8,785 bases of DNA, taken from the NCBI GenBank assembly GCA_009827215.1, contig WUAJ01000089.1:1-8785 (forward strand), in the 5' to 3' direction. This stretch comes from Phycisphaeraceae bacterium (GTDB lineage Bacteria; Planctomycetota; Phycisphaerae; Phycisphaerales; UBA1924). Every line of letters starts with the position of its first letter. Position 1 is the stretch's first letter. The position numbers and the translations under genes were made by a program. This document shows, piece after piece, positions 1-5,813 of the stretch. The notes beneath the pieces are model-generated. The model was given only the letters and a program-made list of their open reading frames with translations, did not search any database and had not been told where the DNA came from.

Positions 1-15
1 ACGCTCTTCCGATCT
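1..15 (+). other. Sequencing adapter remnant (artefact)
   Basis: These 15 bases (ACGCTCTTCCGATCT) are identical to the 3' end of the Illumina TruSeq universal/read-1 adapter; the two bases before the shared GCTCTTCCGATCT core (AC) fit the read-1 rather than the read-2 adapter. The symporter reading frame crosses this stretch, but the protein stops resembling its family exactly here: after Leu-Pro-Asn-Trp-Val-Ile-Gly it reads Asp-Arg-Lys-Ser where the family has a small hydrophobic Ala/Gly-rich helix. The true genomic sequence therefore begins at about base 16. Confidence 0.93.
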
Positions 16-1292
16 CCGATGACCCAGTTCGGGAGGTTCGCGATCTGTGGATTGGCGAGGACCATGATGTCGCGATCGACATAGAGCTCGTTTGCGGTGT
101 CGGTCGGTTGGTTGGTGACGAGTCGATGGCCGTGGATTGAGCGGGCGGATTCGTCGGATGCTGATCCAGCGAATGCTGGTTTGCCTACGAATGGAGCTCC
201 GGCGCGGTAGTCGACTTTGCCGTCGTTGTTTTTGTCAGTCCATGCGAGGAGTCCGGTGTCTTCCCATTCTTTGAACCACTCTGGGATGACTTTGTCGTCT
301 TCGCTTGTGTTGGTCGCGGCGTAGCTCGCGCCGTTGACGGTTGCGATGAGGTTCGTGCGTCCGAACGCGCCGACGGCTGGGGCGGCGGTGTAGAGGATCG
401 CGATGAAGAACAACGCGTAGAAGGCGCTCTTGCGCGCGTCGCGGACTTTAGGGACGGTGTAGAAGCGGATGATGACATGGGGGAGCCCCGCGGTGCCGAC
501 CATGAGCGCGAGGGTGATCATGAAGATGTCAAGTTTGGACTTTGAGCCATCGGTGAAGGCGCTGAATCCGAGTTCTTGGTTGATCGCGTCGAGTTTGTCA
601 AGCATCCCGACTGTTTCACCTCCGGCGAGTTGTGAGCCGACCTCTCCGCCGAGGGTGTCGATGAATCCGAGCTGCGGGATGATGTTCCCTGTGAGGAGCA
701 TCGCCATGAAGATCGCGGGGACCATGAACGCGAAGATGAGGACGCAGTACTGCGCGACCTGTGTGTAGGTGATGCCTTTCATCCCTCCGAGCACGGCGTA
801 GACGAAGACGATCGCCATCCCGATGATGACGCCGAGGTTGATGTCCACGCTGAGGAACTGAGAGAACACGACCCCCACCCCTCGCATCTGTCCGGCGACA
901 TAGGTGAAGCTCACAAAGATCGCGCAGATCACGGCGATGATGCGCGCGAACTGTGAATAACAACGGTCACCCACGAAGTCGGGGACGGTGAACTTCCCGA
1001 ACTTGCGGAGGTACGGCGCGAGCAGGAGTGCGAGGAGGACATATCCGCCTGTCCATCCCATGAGGTAGACGGAGCCGTCGTATCCGACGAAGGAGATAAT
1101 CCCGGCCATGGAGATGAAGGAAGCGGCGGACATCCAGTCGGCGCCGGTTGCCATGCCGTTGGCGAGGGGTGGGACACCACCTCCGGCGACATAGAACTCA
1201 GAGGATGATCCGGCGCGGCTCCACCAGGCGATGCCGAGGTAGATCGCGAATGAGAGGCCGACGATCAGGAAGGTCCATGTTTGTGCGTCCAT
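1..1292 (-). CDS. Sodium:solute symporter large subunit, VC_2705/ActP-like (3'-truncated by window edge)
   Basis: Secondary transporter of the SSS (SLC5-like) family that uses a sodium gradient to import a small solute, probably a carboxylate such as acetate; it would sit in the cytoplasmic membrane. About 426 genuine residues are visible, open throughout, and the rest lies beyond base 1. Seen: many hydrophobic helices, an early Glu-Phe-Tyr-Val-Ala-Gly-Gly-Gly stretch (residues 32-39), Ala-Asp-Trp-Met-Ser-Ala-Ala-Ser-Phe (51-59), Arg-Lys-Phe-Gly-Lys-Phe-Thr-Val-Pro-Asp-Phe (96-106) and Gly-Thr-Ala-Gly-Leu-Pro-His (266-272), all typical of ActP-like symporters. A long extramembrane loop (about 311-420) holds an acidic Asp-x-Asn-x-Asp-Gly segment at 353-358. 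The ATG at 1292 is fixed by a strong AGGGAGGA site (1300-1307) seven bases upstream, inside the end of the DUF4212 gene, whose stop is only three bases away. The two genes are clearly co-transcribed. The substrate cannot be read from the sequence. The last three to four codons at the left edge are adapter. Confidence 0.9.
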   Translation of the reverse strand, partial: MDAQTWTFLIVGLSFAIYLGIAWWSRAGSSSEFYVAGGGVPPLANGMATGADWMSAASFISMAGIISFVGYDGSVYLMGWTGGYVLLALLLAPYLRKFGKFTVPDFVGDRCYSQFARIIAVICAIFVSFTYVAGQMRGVGVVFSQFLSVDINLGVIIGMAIVFVYAVLGGMKGITYTQVAQYCVLIFAFMVPAIFMAMLLTGNIIPQLGFIDTLGGEVGSQLAGGETVGMLDKLDAINQELGFSAFTDGSKSKLDIFMITLALMVGTAGLPHVIIRFYTVPKVRDARKSAFYALFFIAILYTAAPAVGAFGRTNLIATVNGASYAATNTSEDDKVIPEWFKEWEDTGLLAWTDKNNDGKVDYRAGAPFVGKPAFAGSASDESARSIHGHRLVTNQPTDTANELYVDRDIMVLANPQIANLPNWVIGDRKS

Positions 1293-1295
1293 TGC

Positions 1296-1562
1296 TTAGT
1301 CCTCCCTGAATCCGAACTTGCGGTCGAGACGATTCATGAGGAATACATAGACGGCGATGAGGATCACGAACACATAGATCGAGCCTTGCTGCGCGAACCA
1401 GAATCCGAGTTTTGCTTGTCCGATGCGGTACTGGTTGAGCTGATCGACGAAGAGGATCCCGCAGCCGTAGCTAACGATGAACCAGATGGAGAGGAGGATC
1501 GCGAGGTAGCGGATATTGGTGCGCCAGTATCTCTGTTTGAGATCGTCTTTGTCATTGCTCAT
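1296..1562 (-). CDS. DUF4212 small subunit of sodium/solute symporter
   Basis: An 88-residue membrane protein with two predicted transmembrane helices (about residues 18-38 and 59-77). The pattern Phe-Trp-Phe-Ala-Gln-Gln-Gly-Ser-Ile (54-62) followed by Tyr-Val-Phe-Leu-Met-Asn-Arg-Leu-Asp-Arg-Lys-Phe-Gly is the hallmark of DUF4212 proteins, the accessory subunit found beside VC_2705-type symporters. The basic and polar N-terminus (Lys-Gln-Arg-Tyr-Trp-Arg-Thr-Asn) is also family-typical. The ATG at 1562 has an AGGA site at 1571-1574, eight bases upstream. The gene ends three bases before the large subunit starts, so a fixed ratio of the two is likely. The precise role of DUF4212 is not well established; partnership with the symporter is inferred from conserved neighbourhood. 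Confidence 0.92.
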   Translation of the reverse strand: MSNDKDDLKQRYWRTNIRYLAILLSIWFIVSYGCGILFVDQLNQYRIGQAKLGFWFAQQGSIYVFVILIAVYVFLMNRLDRKFGFRED

Positions 1563-1570
1563 GGAGATAA

Positions 1571-1622
1571 TCCTGATTCAGTGATGAACCATGAGCATAC
1601 CGCGTTGTACTGGATTTCACAA
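1571..1622 (-). promoter_or_regulatory. Candidate sigma70 promoter and leader of the symporter operon
   Basis: On the minus strand TTGTGA (1617-1622) is followed by a 17-base spacer and TATGCT (1594-1599), each matching four of six consensus positions. The predicted start near 1587 would give a leader of about 25 bases carrying the AGGA ribosome site (1571-1574) before the DUF4212 ATG. The location, just after the pilB stop, fits separate expression of the symporter pair. This is a pattern match only. Confidence 0.4.
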
Positions 1623-1630
1623 ACGATGGA

Positions 1631-3637
1631 TTAGTGGGCGCTGGTGACGCGGAGGACTTCTTGGATGCTGGTGAGTCCGTCGGTCGCTTTGTTGATGCCG
1701 TCTTGGCGCAGGGAGTTCATCCCACGCTCGAGACAGAGTCTGCGGAACTCGGAGACATTGGGGTTGCGTGCGATGACATCACGCAGCGCATCGTCGATCG
1801 CGAGCATCTCGTAGATACCGACTCGTCCTGAATATCCGGTATTCCGGCACTTGTCGCACCCTTCCGGGACCCACATCTCATCATTTGGGAGGCCATTGAT
1901 TTCAAGGAACTCGGCCATCTCCTCTGATGGTGCTTCCTGCTTTTTACAGTGGACGCAGAGGCGGCGGAGGAGGCGCTGAGCGAGCACGCCGTTGACCGCG
2001 GCGCCGACGAGGAAGGGTTCGAGACCGATGTTGACCAGACGCGTGATCGAGCTGGGCGCGTCGTTGGTGTGGAGCGTGGAGAGCACCAAGTGACCAGTGA
2101 GCGCGGCTTGGACCGCGGTGTGCGCGGTTTCGTGGTCGCGGATTTCACCCACCATGATGACATCGGGGTCCTGACGAAGGAGCGCTTTGAGCGCTTTGGC
2201 GAAGGTCATGTCGATCTTCGAGTGCGTCTGGGTTTGGGTGATGCCGTCGAGGTGGTATTCGATCGGGTCTTCCACGGTGGAGACATTGAGCTTGGTGTTG
2301 TCGATCTGACGGAGCGAGGAGTAGAGCGTGGTGGTTTTACCAGAACCTGTTGGACCTGTGACGAGGACGATGCCGTGGGGTTGTTTGATCTGGTTCTTCC
2401 AGATCTCCATGGAATGGTCGTCGAATCCGAGGTCCTCGAGCTGCACATTGATCGACTTGGTGTCGAGGATACGCATCACGACTTTTTCGCCGTAGCCCGT
2501 TGGGAGAGTCGAGACACGGAGGTCGAGCTTGCGTCCTTGGACGGTACAGCGGATACGACCGTCTTGCGGGACGCGTCGTTCGGAGATGTCCAGGTCCGCC
2601 ATGATCTTGAGACGCGAAGTGATCGCGGCGGACATCTGGGGAGGTGGGTTCATGGACTCGTAGAGCACGCCGTCGATACGGAGGCGGACTTTCATCTTCT
2701 TCTCGCCCGGCTCGATGTGAATATCCGACGCGCCTTCTTTCACGGCGTTCTGGATGATGTAGTTCACATAGCGGATGACGGGAGATTCTCCCGCTTGCGC
2801 TTCGAGGTCCACGGCTTCCGCTTGCTGAACGGATGAGACTTCAACATCGCCCTCGTCAACATCCGCGAGGATTTCGGAGAGGTCGATGTCATCTCCGCCG
2901 TCGTGTCCGATGAGCTCGAGCGCGGCGCGGATATCACTTGGCGTGACCATCACGAGCTTGACACTCGGGACGCGGAGTCGCGCGGAGATCTCGTCGATCA
3001 TGAACACATCGTCTGGAGCAACAACCCCCATAACCACGCGCGAACCATCGGTACGGAGCGGGAGGACTTGGTGTGCTTTACAGAACTCGGGGGTGAGTCT
3101 CTGGAGCAGCTTGCCATCGAAACCGCCGTCGAGTCCGGCTTCGATATCGATGCGTTCAAAGCGAATGCCGGCGCGCTGAGCGACGATGGTTTGGATTTTC
3201 TCTTCGTCGGCGCCCTGCTCAAAGAGCAACTCGATCAGGACGGTTCCTGGGGATTGCTTGATAACCTGATGAGCCGCGGTGATCTGCTCGGATGTGACGG
3301 CGCCCGATTCGACGAGCTGTTGGGTGAGGTCGCTCTGATCTTCTTCGGCTTGCTCGCCGCTGACTTCTGGGCGGTAGATCTCTTGGACGGCATTCCCGAT
3401 CTTGGACTTTGGTGCGGCGAGTTGGGTTTCGAGGACTGCGGGATCGTCGTCCACGCTAGGGCTTTCCTGACCGAATCGGCGCTGACCTGATGGCATCGAG
3501 GGGAGCGGCGAGAACGAGCCCGCTCGCTTGTCGAGTCGGTGCTGCTCGCGTCCCTTTGAGGTACGCGATGCACGGCGGGGACGATGGTCGTCGCCGTCAA
3601 CCCCAAGCTCGTTTAGGATGTCATCAATATCTGCCAT
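1631..3637 (-). CDS. pilB: Type IV pilus assembly / type II secretion ATPase (PilB/GspE family)
   Basis: Cytoplasmic hexameric ATPase that powers pilin polymerisation, 668 residues, somewhat long for the family (about 560-580). Seen in order: a polar, charged, probably disordered tail (1-100); an MshEN-like N-domain (about 102-240); a linker rich in Asp/Glu (245-283); and the ATPase core (about 284-665) with the Ala-Ser-Asp-Ile-His-Ile-Glu start (303-309), Walker A GPTGSGKTT (428-436), Asp box around Thr-Val-Glu-Asp-Pro-Ile-Glu (454-460), Walker B Leu-Arg-Gln-Asp-Pro-Asp-Val-Ile-Met-Val-Gly-Glu-Ile-Arg-Asp (487-501) and His box Thr-Gly-His-Leu-Val-Leu-Ser-Thr-Leu-His-Thr-Asn-Asp (514-526). 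Four cysteines (561, 564, 594, 597) form the zinc-binding CxxC pair usual in PilB/GspE and absent from PilT. All catalytic motifs are intact. The ATG at 3637 has AAGGA (3647-3651) nine bases upstream. It closes the pilMNO operon, 34 bases after the PilP/GspC-like gene. PilB is preferred over GspE because of the pilMNO context; MshE-like naming is possible. Confidence 0.93.
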   Translation of the reverse strand: MADIDDILNELGVDGDDHRPRRASRTSKGREQHRLDKRAGSFSPLPSMPSGQRRFGQESPSVDDDPAVLETQLAAPKSKIGNAVQEIYRPEVSGEQAEEDQSDLTQQLVESGAVTSEQITAAHQVIKQSPGTVLIELLFEQGADEEKIQTIVAQRAGIRFERIDIEAGLDGGFDGKLLQRLTPEFCKAHQVLPLRTDGSRVVMGVVAPDDVFMIDEISARLRVPSVKLVMVTPSDIRAALELIGHDGGDDIDLSEILADVDEGDVEVSSVQQAEAVDLEAQAGESPVIRYVNYIIQNAVKEGASDIHIEPGEKKMKVRLRIDGVLYESMNPPPQMSAAITSRLKIMADLDISERRVPQDGRIRCTVQGRKLDLRVSTLPTGYGEKVVMRILDTKSINVQLEDLGFDDHSMEIWKNQIKQPHGIVLVTGPTGSGKTTTLYSSLRQIDNTKLNVSTVEDPIEYHLDGITQTQTHSKIDMTFAKALKALLRQDPDVIMVGEIRDHETAHTAVQAALTGHLVLSTLHTNDAPSSITRLVNIGLEPFLVGAAVNGVLAQRLLRRLCVHCKKQEAPSEEMAEFLEINGLPNDEMWVPEGCDKCRNTGYSGRVGIYEMLAIDDALRDVIARNPNVSEFRRLCLERGMNSLRQDGINKATDGLTSIQEVLRVTSAH

Positions 3638-3671
3638 GTCGCCGAGTCCTTACCGATGTATTGATGTGTGA

Positions 3672-4448
3672 TTAGTCGATGCGCACGGCGCTTGATCCGA
3701 GTCCCAGTTCGTATCGGATATCTTCGACCTCAAGGATGACCACCGATCCCTTGATCGAGATCACCTTGAAGGTGTCCGCGACCATCATCCCCACAGCAAC
3801 GGGTTCGCCGGAAATACGCGCGACTGGGCGCGAGCCGCCGATCAAGCTCTGGAGAGTGAGTCCCTGCGCGATCGACTCATACTCAGCGAGTTTCTCTTCG
3901 CGCGCCATGCGTTCCATCTCGGCTCGCTGACGCGCCATGCGTGCATACTGCTCGCGTGGATCAACTGACTCAGAAGCAGTTGGTTCGAAAGTTGCATCTG
4001 CGACCATCTCGGTTTCAAGGATGAATGGTTCTTGGGGGAGCACGGTGGAGTCCTCGAACTGCACTGAAATCGAGACTTCTTCGAGATCGCTCATAATCCC
4101 ATCGAATCGCTCAACAAAGTCGGGAGTGGTCGTCGAAGCGGTGTACTCGACCATCGCAACGGATTCTTTGATCCCGGCTTGCATCCCGATGTAACGCATC
4201 GCGTAGATCGATCCGACGCCGATCGTGAACACGAGTCCAGCGAGGATGACCTGTCCGTTAAACTTGGATTCTCCGGATCCTGCGCCAGGGGAGAACGATG
4301 AGCCGCTGGATGGTCCAGACTCGCTCATTCCCGGCATCACGGAAGGAACACCCGTCGCTTCGTCGGGCTTGTTCAGATCGAGAAAGACATTCGATTCAGC
4401 TGAACCCTGGTCGTTGTCGTTTGGTGAGAATGGATTCATCTCGCTCAT
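3672..4448 (-). CDS. PilP/GspC-like bitopic inner-membrane adaptor
   Basis: A 258-residue protein not recognised by strong motif, placed by context and topology. Seen: a cytoplasmic N-terminal tail rich in Ser, Gly, Pro and Asp (1-62); one transmembrane helix (about 65-84); a periplasmic region with a charged, Arg/Glu/Met-rich coiled-coil candidate (about 163-192); and a C-terminal beta-rich segment (about 196-258) with Gly-Gly-Ser-Arg-Pro-Val-Ala-Arg-Ile-Ser-Gly-Glu-Pro-Val and alternating Val/Ile strands. That C-terminal layout resembles the homology region of PilP and GspC, which link the inner-membrane ring to the secretin. No lipobox cysteine is present, so it is not a canonical PilP lipoprotein; GspC has a single N-terminal anchor like this one. 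Its ATG overlaps the pilO stop (ATGA, 4445-4448) and has GAGGT (4455-4459) six bases upstream, which implies translational coupling. The role is inferred, not shown. Confidence 0.75.
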   Translation of the reverse strand: MSEMNPFSPNDNDQGSAESNVFLDLNKPDEATGVPSVMPGMSESGPSSGSSFSPGAGSGESKFNGQVILAGLVFTIGVGSIYAMRYIGMQAGIKESVAMVEYTASTTTPDFVERFDGIMSDLEEVSISVQFEDSTVLPQEPFILETEMVADATFEPTASESVDPREQYARMARQRAEMERMAREEKLAEYESIAQGLTLQSLIGGSRPVARISGEPVAVGMMVADTFKVISIKGSVVILEVEDIRYELGLGSSAVRID

Positions 4449-4984
4449 GAGGTCACCTCGTTGCGGAAGAAGATGCTGAGCGTGAAGCTCGCTTTGATTT
4501 CGGATTCATCACTCGTGGTGTCTTCGATTTTCATATCCACAATCCGTGTGATTCGCGGCATCTGCTCGAGCTTGATCAGGAACGCGTAGAACCCTGACCA
4601 TGAACCCTCGATGCTCATCTCGAGTGGTTGTTCGCGATATTGAGCTGCCGCGAGAGGCTTGGTGCTCTTGAGTGTTGGCGAGGTGAGTCCGGCCTCGATC
4701 GCGAGTCCGGAGACCTGACGGACGATCTGGTCAACTTCCTTGTTCGATGGGAGCATGGACTCCATCGAATCGATCCGTTCGAGGATCTGCTGATTGACGA
4801 GGTGCAGATCGTCGTTGCGTGCTGTCTCGGCGCGGAGCTTGCTGAGCATCTCCTGCTTGTGCGCGATTTCGGTTTGCGCGCTCTCGATGTTCGCGCTCTG
4901 CGGGCGGAACACCATCAGGTAGCTCACGACCGGCAGAAGCAGGACGGTGAGGAAGAGCACAAGTTCTCGGATTCCAAACTGCAT
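4445..4984 (-). CDS. pilO: Type IV pilus inner-membrane protein PilO
   Basis: A 179-residue bitopic membrane protein that pairs with PilN in the alignment subcomplex of type IV pili. Seen: a very short cytoplasmic start, a transmembrane helix (about 8-26), a charged coiled coil (about 30-76) and a C-terminal ferredoxin-like domain (about 83-175). The stretch Leu-Glu-Met-Ser-Ile-Glu-Gly-Ser-Trp-Ser-Gly-Phe-Tyr-Ala-Phe-Leu (121-136), followed by Leu-Glu-x-Met-Pro-Arg-Ile, is the most PilO-like signature (family: small-sphere strand, then helix, then Pro-Arg-Ile). It is slightly shorter than the usual 200 or so residues. The ATG at 4984 has AAAGGAG (4991-4997) six bases upstream. The gene lies 40 bases after pilN and overlaps the next gene by four bases. 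Confidence 0.9.
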   Translation of the reverse strand: MQFGIRELVLFLTVLLLPVVSYLMVFRPQSANIESAQTEIAHKQEMLSKLRAETARNDDLHLVNQQILERIDSMESMLPSNKEVDQIVRQVSGLAIEAGLTSPTLKSTKPLAAAQYREQPLEMSIEGSWSGFYAFLIKLEQMPRITRIVDMKIEDTTSDESEIKASFTLSIFFRNEVTS

Positions 4985-5024
4985 ACGAAACTCCTTTGAT
5001 CCGTCTGGTACAGATCAGTGGTCA

Positions 5025-5792
5025 TTAGTCCTGTGTGTCCTCGAATGATCCCGCGACTTCTTGCGGCTCGATCCCGATCTCTACGGTTCCCTCAACCATG
5101 CTCGCATTCGCGTCTGGCGCGAGTGACATGGTGATCCGGAACTTGCGGTATTGCACCGAATCAATCAGCGTCTCGTTGATGTACTGGAGTTCAACATCTT
5201 TGAGTAACGGCGATCCCTTGAGCGAGACAAGGTAATCCGCGATGTCGTCGTTGTTCTCGGAGAGTCCATCAACGGTAAGCTTGAATACGAATCGGGGTGG
5301 GTGGACCTTTGGCTTTGCGGGTGCTTGTTCTTTGCTTGAACCCACGCCGTTGACTCCGATGGATTTGACTGCGCCGTTTGGGTTTGGTGCTGGTGCGGGC
5401 GGACGCACGCGGTCACCTTCGAGGTCGATTTCTGTGAGTGTGATCCCTGATCCGATGCCTCGGACGATTTCTCCCATGAGCACTGAGCGTGGGACGCGGT
5501 CTTTGAGAGCGGTGACGATCTCTGCTTTGTCGGTGAGCACGACGCGTTGTTCTTCGAGGACTTTGAGCTGCTCGATCTTCGCGGTCTCTTCCTTGAATGC
5601 GGCGGCGACGAGTTTCTGCTCTTCACGCACGCGGTTCCAGCGTTGGTGATTGACGAAGAACGCGCCGATGACTCCAGCGAGCACGAGCACGAAGAGAAGG
5701 ATCGCGAACATCGAGGCGCGAGCTTGTCCTTTGCCTCGGACATAATCCGATGGCAGGAAGCTGGCGCCGTCCTTTGAGTTGAGTGATCGCAT
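5025..5792 (-). CDS. pilN: Type IV pilus inner-membrane protein PilN
   Basis: A 255-residue bitopic protein; PilN binds PilM through its cytoplasmic tail and dimerises with PilO through its coiled coil and periplasmic domain. Seen: cytoplasmic tail with Phe-Leu-Pro-Ser-Asp-Tyr (12-17), the probable counterpart of the PilM-binding Asn-Leu-Leu-Pro motif; a transmembrane helix (about 28-47); a coiled coil (about 52-97); and an alpha/beta periplasmic domain whose Arg-Phe-Val-Phe-Lys-Leu-Thr-Val-Asp-Gly-Leu strand (167-177) precedes a helix and Pro-Leu-Leu-Lys-Asp-Val-Glu-Leu (195-202). It is longer than typical PilN (about 180-200) mainly because of a Pro/Ala/Lys-rich insert at about 129-165. The ATG at 5792 has AAGGAG (5798-5803) five bases upstream. 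It begins 21 bases after the pilM stop. Confidence 0.88.
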   Translation of the reverse strand: MRSLNSKDGASFLPSDYVRGKGQARASMFAILLFVLVLAGVIGAFFVNHQRWNRVREEQKLVAAAFKEETAKIEQLKVLEEQRVVLTDKAEIVTALKDRVPRSVLMGEIVRGIGSGITLTEIDLEGDRVRPPAPAPNPNGAVKSIGVNGVGSSKEQAPAKPKVHPPRFVFKLTVDGLSENNDDIADYLVSLKGSPLLKDVELQYINETLIDSVQYRKFRITMSLAPDANASMVEGTVEIGIEPQEVAGSFEDTQD

Positions 5793-5813
5793 AGAAGCTC
5801 CTTGTGCTTGTCC

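Noticed and set aside
185..1192. Several short open frames inside the symporter region
   Set aside because: They are out of frame with the continuous 1292-to-edge symporter frame, which is open throughout and shows clear family motifs.
1949..2836. Open frame of 295 codons on the plus strand opposite pilB
   Set aside because: It lies wholly antisense to the well-conserved ATPase core of pilB, has no family-like motif, and its Asp/Glu/Val/His-rich composition is what the complement of a GC-biased coding frame gives.
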